A DNA stretch of 64,000 nt from Protea cynaroides (lineage: Eukaryota > Streptophyta > Magnoliopsida > Proteales > Proteaceae), in the NCBI GenBank assembly GCA_028583415.1, contig CM053272.1, positions 41,532,699 to 41,596,698 on the forward strand. Reading direction: 5' to 3'. The notes under the pieces are model-generated. The model was not told the origin of the DNA. It saw only the letters and a list, made by a program, of their open reading frames with translations, and ran no database searches. This document shows positions 24,001 to 34,841 of this stretch, one piece after another; within the stretch, counting starts at the first letter, position 1, and each line of letters opens with the position of its first letter. Made by a program: the position numbers and the translations under genes.

Positions 24001-26325
24001 ATTTCCAATGGAGCCATTAAGAGCTTCTGCTTCTAACTGTGTATTTACAGGACCAGTTGCAGATTCCAACCTGATTCCCCCTGAAGGATTGTCTTCTGGA
24101 TCTTTGTCCTCTATATTGTCCAGCTGACCTAACTCTAGCTCCACATCCTGTGTATCTTTGGCTTGAGATTCCGGATTTTCTTCTTTTATAGCCAAGTCTA
24201 ATTTCCTTGGCTCCTCCACTTCTTCCTCCCCATCATGAAGCTGATGCCTCTTAGACTCAGCAGAGTCCTTGACTGTATTTTCAGATTCTTGGTTTTCTTT
24301 TACCTCTGTTGCTGAATGTAGTTTAATTTGGTCCTCCTCAATCTCCATCACCCTGTCAACCTCGTCGACCTTCTCTTCATAATGAAGCTGTTGCAATTCA
24401 CATTCAACAGCCACCTTGACAGTAATTGATAACCGACTCTTTTCCAACTCATCATATTCTACCTCTGTCAAAGAAACTGTTACATTTTGCTTCACCTCAT
24501 CACGATCAAGGAGAGGCACTTCGCATTCAGCAGTCTCATTAACTACAGCCAAATCATTAATAACTTCAGTTTCTGAAGCAACTGGGCCACTGGACAAGCT
24601 CGTTCCACATTCAATGGAGCCATTAAGAGATTCAGCTTCTGACAGGGTATTTACAGGACCCCTTGCTGCTTCCAACCTGATGCCCTGTGAAGAATTGTCT
24701 TCTGGATCTTTCTCCTCTATATTGTCAGGCTGACCTAACTCTGTCTCCACATCCTGTGTAGCTGGGACTTGAGATTCCTGATTTTCTTCTTTTATAGCCA
24801 AGTTTAATTTCCTTGGCTCCTCTGCTTCTTCCTCCCCATCATGGAGCTGATGCCCCTTACCCTCAGAAGAGTCCTTAACCGTATTTTCAGATTCCTGGTA
24901 TTCTTTTACCTGTGTTGCTGAATGTAGTTTACTTTGGTCCTCCTCAGTCTCCATCACCCCGTCAACCTCCTCGACCTTCTCTTCATTATCAAGCAGTTGT
25001 AATTCACATTCAACAGCCTCCTTGACCGTAATTGATACCTGACTCCCTTCTACCTCATTAGACTCTACCTCTGCCAAGGGAACTGTCACATTTTGCTTCA
25101 CCCCATCACGATCAAGCAGAGGCACTTCGGATCCAGCAGCTTCATTAACTACAGCCAAATCATTAATAACTTCAGTTTCTGAAGCAACTGGGCCACCGGA
25201 CAAGCTTGTTCCACTTTCCATGGAGCCATTAAGAGCTTCTGCTTCTAACTGGGTATTTACAGGACCACTCGCTGCTTCCAACCTGACTCCCCCTGAAGGA
25301 TTGTCTTCTGGATTTTTGTCCTCTATATTGTCAAGCTGACCTAACTCTAGCTCCACATCCTGTGTATCTATGACTTGAGATTCTGGATTTTCTTCTTTTA
25401 TAGCCAAGTCTAATTTCTTTGGCTCCTCTGCTTCATGGAGCTGATGCCCCTTAGATTCAGCAGAGTCCTTCACTGTATTTTCAGATTCCTGGTTTTCTTT
25501 TATCTCTGTTGCTGAATGTAGTTTAATTTGGTCCTCCTCAATCTCCATCACTCTGTCAACCTCCTCGACCTTCGCTTCATAATCAAGCTGTTGTAATTCA
25601 CATTCAACAGCCACCATGACCGTAGTTGATAACCGACTCTTTTCCACCTCATCATATTCTACCTCTGTCAAAGAAACTGTCACATTTTGCTTCACCTCAC
25701 CACGATCAAGGAGATGCACTTTGGATTCAGCAATCTCGGTGGTCGTGATTATTGATTTATGATTACCTTCAACATCCGTTGCTAAAGCTGTTTTGTTCTG
25801 TTCGTTAGCTGCATCATTCTTTTCAACTTCGTCTCCTTCCGGTTGTGAATGCGAACTCTCTACTGCGGTATCATTGGTTGAAGAGGAAACCACACTCTCG
25901 TCAATATTGGAACCGTTCTCTATGGGATATTGATCATTGCCTACCTTCTCGACAGTCAATTCCCCGACTTCGGCCTGTTTCTCCCCAGTTTGAGAATCAA
26001 CATTGGGTTCGGAGACGGTTTTTCCCTCAACGGAAGGAACTATCTTGAGAATTTCAGCAGGATCAGCCACATTCTCTGCATCGAGATCCTTTTCTCCAAG
26101 ATCGTCAGAGAGCGCATCTAGCCCACTGACAAAAACATAAGAACCGTCACCGCCGTCCTTCACATAACCATCCATCTCCTCTACACCATCGTGCACAATG
26201 CCATTGCACTCGCCATCGACCTTCCCTCGATCTTCCAAAGAACTCAAATTCGAAGAGCTCTTTTCCCCAATATCAACCTGAGAAACCTCAGAATCTCCAG
26301 TACGCTCGTCCGTCTCCCCCGTCAT
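18096..26325 (-). CDS. Proton pump-interactor (PPI)-like protein, 7 exons, 1860 aa, expanded N-terminus
   Basis: Exons in gene order: 26325-22348, 22256-22119, 22026-21820, 21725-21531, 19407-19309, 19235-18630, 18455-18096. All are phase 0 with GT-AG borders, and the joined frame of 5583 nt is open. The start is the ATG at 26325; the frame opens upstream only at a TTG. PPI1 family proteins bind the C-terminal regulatory domain of the plasma-membrane H+-ATPase and sit mainly on the endoplasmic reticulum by a C-terminal anchor. Family signs: the FHFLIKIPRY segment at the end of exon 1 (about residues 1281-1326), long Glu/Lys/Arg coiled coils through exons 2-6, the NKYFRMYKDEQ exon, and a single membrane helix near the end (about 1829-1848). 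Arabidopsis PPI1 is roughly 600 residues. The excess here is an acidic, Glu/Val/Ser-rich N-terminus with four units of about 200 residues (about 194-988) and then shorter degenerate SLP-containing repeats. The fifth intron in genomic order (19408-21530) is large, at 2.1 kb. Confidence 0.92.
20700..20990. repeat. Degenerate repeat in the large intron of the PPI-like gene
   Basis: Repeated TTTCGACC, CTTGGG and GGCCCAAAACC words in both orientations give this block a different look from the surrounding intron. It is probably an old transposon insertion. No ends or target duplication found. Confidence 0.4.
23361..25745 (-). repeat. Coding tandem repeat, 4 units of about 600 bp (A-B-A-B)
   Basis: The word that encodes ETEV (CTTCAGTTTCTGA on the plus strand) recurs at 23361, 23958, 24564 and 25170, with spacings of 597, 606 and 606 bp, all multiples of three. 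Read in protein order, units 1 and 3 share SLTEVEYDE and EKSRLS, while units 2 and 4 share PLAEVESNEVE and SQVS. The present array therefore looks like a duplicated two-unit block. The reading frame is preserved throughout. Confidence 0.9.
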
Positions 26326-26840
26326 TGTAACGAAACCGATCAAACAAACAAAAGATCACGAGAAATATAAACAATTATATCGTTCAATTTTACGCTCTCT
26401 CTCTCTCGTGTTCGCAGGTTCGAAACGGTCCACTATTAATTCAAACCATTCAAAAACAGAGAAAAACAAACTGGATCTCTGAAGATCATAGAAACTTACA
26501 ATTTTTTCGACGCCTTCGATCGTCTGAGATGCAGAAACAGAATTTTATAAATTACAGCGAGTCGAAATTCTAAGCGAACCTCTGAAAGGCTGAAATTGCA
26601 CGGAAATCAGCAAATCAAAGCCATTATAAACGAAGATTTGGAAAGAAGCCCAAATATAGAGCGAGTGAAGTTCTGGTGGAGAAGAGAAGGCCTTTCTGCT
26701 GCAAACGTAACAGCTGGCGAGAGAAAGCCTTCTCTGTGTTTCACAATTCACAGTCTTCGGTTTGAACTCAGAAATCCCCTGCAAGGAAAGATTTTCCTTT
26801 TTATTAAAAAAAGGGAAATAATCTGTAATTACGATCAATA
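26326..26840 (-). promoter_or_regulatory. 5' leader and proximal promoter of the PPI-like gene
   Basis: CT-rich microsatellite DNA lies near 26393-26408. A strong donor (GTAAGT on the minus strand, from 26499) with a possible acceptor near 26433 suggests a short leader intron, but this is only a splice-motif inference. No clear TATA box was chosen. Confidence 0.35.
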
Positions 26841-27250
26841 AAATATTGGATATTATTTGACTGTTTCTTTTTTTATTAATAATTTATAATTACAATATTA
26901 ATTATAAAATCAACAGCTTCCGCTACTAATCAATTTGATTAATTGAATTTAATCAATTTAAAAATCGCGTGATCTAACCGTAAAATTCCCTTGTGTGTCT
27001 CTGGTGTCATAAAGTCATCGTGTATATGGGCGTCTAAATTTGTCCCTGCAATTGTTCCGTTGGACCCGCTCCTTCCCCGAGGTTTCCGTTTTCCGTTCTC
27101 GTGTTGGTGGGCCATCCCTCATTCGATACTCAGAAGTCTAGAAACGTGTCGCAATCATGGCCCTCGTTTTCAATCCAAGGATATTGTTGGACCCACACCA
27201 TCCGAGACCAGAGTCTTCTGCATTCCATCATTCCATGTATGTATATTAAC

Positions 27251-27288
27251 GTAACATGTAACATGCAACATGCAACATGCAACATGCT
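27251..27288. repeat. Heptamer repeat (ACATGCA)n, about 5 copies
   Basis: ACATGTA is followed by three ACATGCA units and ACATGCT, an uninterrupted 7-bp microsatellite. Confidence 0.8.
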
Positions 27289-27439
27289 ATTTCTTAAATT
27301 AAAAAAAAGGGACAACATACTAATATACACCCGCAGCAATTTCACAATAATTACAATAATTTATGTTATGCCTTCCTTTTAGCTTAAACGTGATCATATT
27401 ATGACAAAGGGTGAGAGGATTTTTCGCGTCTATAGTGTA

Positions 27440-27672
27440 GGATTCAAATCGTCTCATTCCTGAGATTCGGGAGGTATGACGGCGACCCCATTGGATGGTC
27501 GTTATATAGAGGTCGGATGAATCTGACCCCTCTATTCGAGCCAACAAACTGAGCCGACAAGAGAGTGTCGGCTCGAACAGAGGGATCGGATTCATCTGAC
27601 CCCCACATGGCGACCATCCAGTGGGATCGCCACCACGCCTCCCGAATCTCAGGGATGAGACGATTTGGATCC
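27440..27672. mobile_element. Foldback MITE, family F, copy 1 (233 bp)
   Basis: The left end starts GGATTCAAATCGTCTC, then CCTGAGATTCGGGAGG; the right end is its reverse complement with few changes. Inner arms also pair (GGCGACCCCATTGGATGGTCG against CGACCATCC...GGGATCGCC). A GTGTA pentamer flanks both ends and may be the target duplication. Confidence 0.7.
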
Positions 27673-27847
27673 GTGTAGTGTAAGGAATCTCTCATGTTAT
27701 ACCAATCAAGGCATTAAAAGCGGTTTATTAACGTGGGATTTATGTGGTTAGAAGAGGAAGAGGGTGTGGGAGTTAGAGTCGTTTATATAGGTATGAGTAG
27801 AAAATCCATATAATCAGAGAAGAGAGAGAATATTCGTTGCCTGTAAT

Positions 27848-28511
27848 TAAGGGTGTCAACGGGTCGGTCCGAATCGATTTCGGTCCAGACTGAACCGGTG
27901 TCGGATTTTATAAGTCCAGCCCAAAACATGTCCATTAAGAGTTCGGGCTGGGTTGGACTACGCTGGACACAATAACTAACGGGCTGATCCGGTGTCGATT
28001 TGTTATCGGGATGGGCTTATTGAGGTGATTTCGAACTGGTTCGGTCTGGACCGGACTTATTAAGCTTATCGGGCCCATTTTATATGTAAGATATATAGCC
28101 TATTTTATTATTTTTATCTATAAAATTAGCATCATTCCTTCTATATGTATGTAATTCAGTAAATTATAACAATTAACATACTATTTTCAACTATAGATTC
28201 ACATAATCTTTTGAATCAAGAAGTGAACTATAATAGTGTAATATAATCAATCAAAATTTAAAACCATTAAAATTAAAAAAACTGGGCCCAGATGGACCTT
28301 ACCGATGTTCAGGTTGGGTATTATTGATTCGGGTTAATTCGGGTTTCTTAACGGTCCGGTCCGGTCTGATTTTGGTCTGGACTGAAACGGTGTCGGACTC
28401 TACAAGTTGAGACCGAAACCTATCCATTAAGGTTCGATCCGAACTAGATTCGGGTTATATTGGACTGGCTCGGTCCGTACTACCGGGCCGGGCCCATCTT
28501 TGACACCCTTA
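27848..28511. mobile_element. Non-autonomous hAT-type element with perfect 8-bp target duplication
   Basis: 664 bp element starting TAAGGGTGTCAA and ending TTTGACACCCTTA, flanked by identical CCTGTAAT octamers at 27840-27847 and 28512-28519. Subterminal regions are rich in inverted TCGGTCC/GGACCGG words. No transposase frame. Its ends match those of the 11609-12129 element, so the two used the same or a closely related transposase. Confidence 0.85.
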
Positions 28512-28519
28512 CCTGTAAT

Positions 28520-30030
28520 ATATCATTCTAATTCTCCCTCTTCATCACAATGGTGGCCTAGAAGGGGGTCAAGCCCAAGGGGTGTCATAGCAGGCCATCC
28601 AATATATGAGAAGGAAGACTTGAATGCAAGACCAAACCTTTGGGGTTCTGATCCTCTCTTGTTGTTGAAGGATTTCAGACATGATCCAACAGTTAGCATT
28701 CAGTCCGTGAACATATTAATATATTGATATGTTTATTCGATGAACCCAAACTATTAGATCACTAATGAATAACTGGACAACTGGAGAAAATCTTTTTCCA
28801 AGCCAGCATCGACATATTTCTAGAATTGAATCATGTACCATGCATAACTTTTTATGCATGGGGAATATATGTATCATGGGTTGTCCTCCTTTTTATGTAT
28901 TTCATCAATCAATCGTAAATGCGTGTAATATTAGTAATTAATTGTCAATCTTTATCCAAAAAAAAAAAAATGCAAATTAGATTGGTAGCAAGCAGAATTC
29001 ATGGAGGAAAAACAGGAAAGTGTGTCGTAACTGAATTTAAAGAAAGCAACTTCTATAAGAAGGGACAAAATTTCTATAATCTTTTCGGAGGGATATCCCA
29101 TTTAGCTGCCGTGAAAGCTGGTGGGAAGATTGTGTTCAAGCTTTCAAAATCTCCACCTCGTTCAGCCGGTTGGACCGGGTTGGACGGGTTTGGTTGTCGA
29201 TGATCTCCGTTTTTTTGATGAACCGGTTGGAGTGAATGAATGACAGTAGATTGTTCCGATCCATATACACGAGGCTGATTCTATGTATCATTTCTAACCA
29301 AAGGACAGGATTGGTTTATCCGTACCTATCATCTATAGAGTATGGAACCCACCTCTAAAGTCTATAACCTACTTAGATATAAATGGTGATTAGAATTTAT
29401 GGATACACTCAAAGAAATTCATTTTTGCTTCCTACTCCACTCCACCACCAGCCTCACCCACCCCCCTCCCAGAAAAAGAAAAAGAGAGGGGAGGGAGAGG
29501 CCTACGTGTTACCGACTTTTAGCTATTTTTTTCACCATTTTAAGAAATTAAACAATGGCCACATAAAAGGAGTCATTAATAAGAAACACATTAAATTGCA
29601 ACATTATTGGTTTCATCGAGATTCAGATCCTCTCCTGCCGCTCAATTCATCCAGCATTGTTGGATCAATACCCTCCCTAGAAGAGAGAGAGAGAGAGAGA
29701 GAGAGAGGGGACTAGCAGATAACTTATTTAGTATTTTTCATTTATATTTTTTTTTGTCGGAGGGACTCATTTATATATAAGAACCTAAGATTTCAATCTC
29801 ATTAGCAAAGTGAGACTATTCTCAATATTTTTTTTTTCAATTCTTAATATAAGTAGATTGAAATTTCATTCTCCCACCAGTCTGTATAATTTTAATTGAA
29901 ATCAAGCCTCTCAATCCATAAAAAAACTTGTGATAGAAAATGGAAAATAATCTTTTCTAACCACGTCATAATCACTGAACATAAAAATCGTTGTTAAATT
30001 TAGACTTAGGAAGAAATAGAATGCAAAACT
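28520..30030. other. Intergenic, no gene recognised
   Basis: AT-rich spacer with an A tract near 28959-28970 and a (GA)n microsatellite at 29681-29707. Frames present are short and unlike known proteins. Confidence 0.4.
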
Positions 30031-30039
30031 AAATTAATT

Positions 30040-31601
30040 GAAAAAAAATCAACTACCACCCAAAATAATTTCGAAGCATCATCTACTACCCACACTTTTC
30101 AAAAAACATCAACTACAGTCAAGTAAAGGACGGAGGTGACGGGAATCAACGTTAGACATTTTTATCCTTTATGTTATTAATTGAAAATTTTTAAAAACTA
30201 GTAAAATTATTAATATAACCCTTTTCATTGTCGTTTTATAAACAGTTCAATCCCTAATGTTGGACTCTTCTCCTCTGCAAAGAAAAATCTACGACTGCCA
30301 TTGTTTATCTCCTCGATTCTGACCAGTAGCAAGAACGAGATCCGATCGTTCCTTTAGGAGAGAATTTTATTTTTTTATCAGTAGCAAGAACGAGATCCGA
30401 TTGTTCCTTTAGGAGATAATTTTATAATCAATTCCATCCCAATCCGAAGCAGAGCTTTCGCAACTACAAAAAAGCATAGAAGTACGAAAATTCCCTGAAA
30501 TAGATTTTCGAAAAACCAAACGCACATAACTCTGATTGCCTCCTTTCTTGGCGGAGAAATCAATACACGAGTGTTGGGACTGGGTTAGTGGAGTTGCGAT
30601 CCACACAACGCCCCATACCTGAATTACCGCCATATCTGGCTTACGGTATGTCCTATTGCTCCCACTGTCTATCTCTTCTCTTTCCCATTTCCTTTTTTCT
30701 CTTTCCCCCCCATAATTTAGATCGGATTTATTGGAAACTGGTTAACACCTCTATGTTCATTTCGTTCATGACAAAGAGACAGAAAGGAAGAGCAAAGAGC
30801 ACTATAATATGGTGGCATTACCGTAGGTCAAACCTTATTCTATATTATAATCATTTTTGGCATATTTAAGATGGCTACAAAACCTTTCAACGATTGAAGC
30901 TTTGAGAAAATGGTCTGATAGGCCAATGGATGATGATTTGTCAATTTTTTATCCGATTATTTCTCAAACTGTCCCAGTCACAATGGTGGGCATCAGTGTT
31001 CCAATCTCAAGCTGAGAGGAATGGCCCTAAACCTGCAAGTCCTGGGGTGGAACTTGGCACTAGGAATGATGGTGAAGAAGAAGAAGCTGAGAATATTGAT
31101 GAGGAAGAGGAGCCGGAAGAAAGAAATCACGGCCATTGAATCCGAAGTGGAGGGGATGTTGAAGAGTTGGAGAACTTTAGGGTTTAATCTCTGTCTTATG
31201 CTGTATCTTGGATTTCCTGCAAATATCTTGTGCTATAACTTGGATTGTGCTCTAACTTTAGGGTTCAATCTCGAGCTCTAAAAGAACATTAATGGCGAAA
31301 GAGTTGAGTGCAGCCGGTCTTCAAGAAACTGGGTTTACAAATTGCATAATTTATCATTTGGGGGTGTATGATGAATTAAGTGAAGGAAGATAAAATCATC
31401 TTTTAATATTTTCTTAAAGGTATTATTGTCTATTTTAAAATCAATTTTAGATAACATTAGCAACTAACGGGATTCATTTGACGGAGTGGATCTATTTGAT
31501 TAATGATGATAAACGTTTGAATGATAGTTGATGTTTTTTGAAATGTGTGGATGATAGGTGATGTTTCAAAACTATTTTAGGTGGTAGCTGATTTTTTTTT
31601 C
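30040..31601. mobile_element. Mutator-like element (MULE), non-autonomous, 9-bp target duplication
   Basis: 1562 bp element with long terminal inverted repeats. The left end starts GAAAAAAAATCAACTACCACC and the right end, reverse complemented, starts GAAAAAAAAATCAGCTACCACC. Similarity continues for about 80 bp through the shared word CATCAACTA. The identical 9-mer AAATTAATT lies at 30031-30039 and 31602-31610. Long inverted repeats with a 9-bp duplication define MULEs. No transposase is visible. The less AT-rich interior, with an acidic frame near 30930-31139 (poly-Glu), could be captured host sequence, but I cannot name a source gene. Confidence 0.85.
30325..30426. repeat. Direct duplication of about 46 bp, inside the MULE
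   Basis: The block AGTAGCAAGAACGAGATCCG followed by a TCCTTTAGGAGA stretch occurs twice, about 56 bp apart, with single-base differences. Confidence 0.75.
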
Positions 31602-31610
31602 AAATTAATT

Positions 31611-32630
31611 TATTTGTTAATTTTGAAAAAAACAAACAACACTATCACAAAAGGATAGTAAATGATTATTTTTGGTATTTAAATATTTAAGATTTCAGTT
31701 AAAGAAAAAAAACATACATTGGCCCTTCTCTATTTTATTATAGTTTGTAAAGATCCCCAATTGTATGGGCCAAGTTATTTCTTTCTTAAATTTTCCATAA
31801 AAAGATTATCTCCTTTGTAAAATTATGGGAATGATTTATTCAAGTTGCTTGCGGACTAAATTATTTGTTTTCTAAATTATTCTGTTTTTAATGTGAACTC
31901 CAACATAAATTGTCCACATCAGAATTTTTTTTTCAAGAAATTGTTTAGTGGAATGCCTGAGTTATGCCATGTAGAAGAGTGATGTGGTAATTTTAATTAT
32001 TTAATATATAAAAATACATAATGTGATTAGGCAAGTGTCAAATTTCAAATTTAAACTCAATCATATATTTATATATAATACCATATCATCCTATGCATTT
32101 TATACATCCTTGCGATAATCCTTAATTTTTGTAATATAGCAAACTCCATTTTGATTGAAACTTGACATGTAAAATAAAGAAAAAAAAAAACTTTATAGTT
32201 TACTAGCCCATAAAATTTGAGTCATGTCTCAATTTAGATATTTGGGAACCGTCTAGAGATTCCTTCCTAGACAGCCATCTAGAAAACATCTTCCCTGTTT
32301 AAACTTTAAATATCAACTTCAAAGGGGAACCTTCCTTCATTAGTAAGACAATAAATGAGATATTTTTCCTAGGGCTGTAGAGATCCGAGGAGAGTTCTAG
32401 AGAACTTGGGAAGTGTTTCTTATATTCCAAGTCTTTATATTGGTGGTCATTGTCCTACTGGTCCCAAATACTCAAAATCATGGGTTGGCATCTAAGGACA
32501 CGCAAAATGAATATTCCTTTTCTATTATTATTATTTGTTTTTATAAAACAAATATTCATTCAAGGAAAGAGGAAATGGATACACTCGAAGCATCACACAA
32601 ACATAAATCATAAAGCCACATAATTGAGAT
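31611..32630. other. Intergenic, AT-rich, no gene recognised
   Basis: No frame here resembles a known protein. The right end may include the 3' tail of the LINE remnant encoded on the minus strand next to it. Confidence 0.35.
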
Positions 32631-32634
32631 TTGC

Positions 32635-32995
32635 TATCTAGTCATTCCCCAAGATAACGAGGCCTTCATGGCCAATGAATGAGAGCCACAACATTGGTTT
32701 CCTTTGGAATATAAGAGAAAATATAGTTATCAAGTTTTGATGCAAGGTCCAGAATATCATCACGAACAAGTTGGAAATCAATTTCACATGGATGGTGAGG
32801 ATTTAAAAGATTCTGGATGATTTCAGTGGAATCGAATTCCACTTTGATTAAGGAAAAACCTTCTTCAAAAGCAATAATGAATGCCTTATGGATAGTTAAG
32901 GTCTCCCTTCCTTTTAACGGAAATAGTTGTCAATCTTGAGAAACAGCCGGGATAGGATGAGCATGAAAATCTCTAAAGATCAAGTCATCTCCTCA
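32635..32995 (-). pseudogene. LINE-type RNase H (RVT_3-like) fragment, broken
   Basis: On the minus strand a frame reads RETLTIHKAFIIAFEEGF, then IKVEFDSTEIIQNLL, then VRDDILDLASKL, then YIPKETNVVA, followed after a frameshift by HSLAMKA. This follows the layout of plant non-LTR retrotransposon RNase H domains: an E/A-rich first helix, an ESDS-like Asp, and the REANxVADxLA motif near the end. An in-frame TGA stands where a Trp codon is usual, just before the QLFPLKGRE segment, and a one-base shift lies near the end. It is a dead fragment with no neighbouring reverse transcriptase. Confidence 0.65.
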
Positions 32996-33101
32996 CCACA
33001 CCGTCGACAAGAAGGGTTTGAAGGAATCATCCGGTGAAGTAACGAAAATGAATATTCACCAAATATTGTACATGACTTTGTTGCTATTTTTGTGTTGCAT
33101 G

Positions 33102-33225
33102 TTGGGAATAGTCTCATGCATATTATTTAGAGAGTGAAATCTTGGGTGCGTTATATATGTGAGAGTCTCTCCATTTATATGTTCGAATTTTTGAAATGGA
33201 TACTTAACATGGTATCAAAGCTCAG
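33102..33225 (+). mobile_element. Short LTR plus Met-tRNA primer-binding site (TRIM/Copia-like remnant)
   Basis: A 108-bp block starts TGTTGGGAATAG and ends ACTTAACA (33102-33209), followed immediately by TGGTATCAAAGCTCAG. That is close to the TGGTATCAGAGC primer-binding site, complementary to initiator Met-tRNA, used by many plant Copia and TRIM elements. No gag-pol follows and I found no second LTR copy, so this looks like the 5' end of a decayed miniature or truncated element. Confidence 0.6.
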
Positions 33226-33853
33226 TTCCCTAAAAAACAAATATCTATAGAAAATTCAACAGATATAGCAACAAATTAATACGACCCATGTATGTCCATA
33301 AGTTGATCATGTTGATTCCAATTCTGATCCAGTGGGGATTGGTTGGAATCAGATCGGTCTTGATTGATTCTGATCCAAATCGATCGGATTCAATTGATTC
33401 GATTTCGATTCCTAGATCATGTTGATTAACGAGTGATTTATCAAGAGGGTGATTAACCAAACTAATGATTTGGATTAATCTCGTGGATCCCTCCAATTGG
33501 AAAAGTTCCTGCTTTTTCCATTTTTAAGCTACTGAGCCAAACCAGAACTTAGTAGGCAGGGCTTTTGCTGAATCTGAATACATTAATGGACTGAATAAAT
33601 CCAGTGTTGCTGTGTAGTTCATCACCACACAAGTCTAATTCTGGGCTCTCTGGATAATGATCTAGGGGATAAGTTCTTTAAAGCAGATGTGTTACCTTCC
33701 ATGCAATAGTATCATGGTGAATCATGAAACTAGGGCAAGCTAGGATTCAGAATCGGACTAGGGGATCACCACCCTTCATGGATTCCAATTTAATTTTGAA
33801 TAAGATCAGTCTGAATCGCCCTGCATCTAGAAATTTATAAGCCACAATCATCT
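33226..33853. other. Spacer with GATTCGAT-rich degenerate repeat
   Basis: Between 33290 and 33430 the words TGATTC, GATCCA and AATCGATCGG recur in both orientations. This is probably retroelement-internal or MITE-derived DNA. No gene. Confidence 0.35.
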
Positions 33854-34564
33854 AAAATATTAGGGTGTCAATTGGTCGGTCTCAATCGGACCTAATTGAT
33901 CATCATCAAACATATACCTTACACCGTGACTAACATGTTTAACTAATCGGTCATTATATGCGAGACACGAACACTTTTATATTCAGTCTCGGTCCATAAT
34001 CGGTCTTATTGTTCTATAAACAGGTTTCAATAATGCAAACCATTCGGTCTTATACGAATCATCCCAATTTTTTTTATGAATAATTATTTCTCAACTAAGG
34101 GTTTGTGAAAACATCTTTTTAACTGCCTCCATATCAGAATCTGCTAAACTATTATGGACAATCATATTCTTTAGGCGGGAGTACAACAACCAACTTGAAC
34201 AAATTGCATAATTGTCAATGAAGCATCATAGACTACCAAAACTATATGATCTATCATTATGCATTATTGATAATAAGAAAGGGATTCCTTCCATACTTCA
34301 ATGATATCCCTCAACCTCAAGGACATAAAAAATGAGGGTATTGGGTTAATAGTCATTTAATCAGTCAGTGTCGTGTTCGGTTCATAATCAGTTAGTGCGG
34401 TTGGGCAACCCTCGAGCTCTACGCTTACACTGTGAATGACTGATTAATAATCGGTTTGGGCCTAAACTCGGCACTGTTAGTAAACAGTGGGTGTTGGTCA
34501 GGGTTTTAATCTATCAATCCAATTAGGGAGACGAGGTGCGGGCTAGAAATTGACACCCCTAATC
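33854..34564. mobile_element. Third hAT-like element, about 0.7 kb
   Basis: The left end holds TTAGGGTGTCAATT and the right end AATTGACACCCCTAA, an inverted pair matching the ends of the elements at 11609 and 27848. The octamer AATCATCT lies at 33846-33853 and 34565-34572, a plausible target duplication if small terminal indels are allowed. The interior has repeated ATCGGTC words and no transposase. Confidence 0.6.
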
Positions 34565-34645
34565 AATCATCTCTATTAAATCAAAAGAAAATTACTAAAT
34601 GAGATAACCATTAAATTAAAAGAAAATTACATATGGGATATTCTA

Positions 34646-34841
34646 TTGACACGGGTCCAATGTCAGTGCCAGTGATTGTTGAGACCAACAATCAATATCC
34701 TTCGGATCGCACAAATACCTCCTCATCACTCTTTCTTGAAACCCAAAATACCTCATTTATTTTGAGGTTTCCATGATGGCTCACTGGCATCCCATGAAAA
34801 AGAACTGGTGTCAATGGACCAATGACAGAGACCGGTGTCAA
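34646..34841. mobile_element. MITE with TTGACACSGGT inverted ends, 196 bp
   Basis: Starts TTGACACGGGTCCAATGTCA; the right end reverse complemented starts TTGACACCGGTCTCTGTCA. It shares internal words with the decayed repeat at 16430-16780. No coding content. Confidence 0.55.

Noticed and set aside
24416..24733. Plus-strand frames opposite the repeat-rich exon of the PPI-like gene (also 22795-23104, 23273-23530 and 25845-26121)
   Set aside because: They are antisense shadows of a strongly supported coding exon and recur only because the exon is repetitive.
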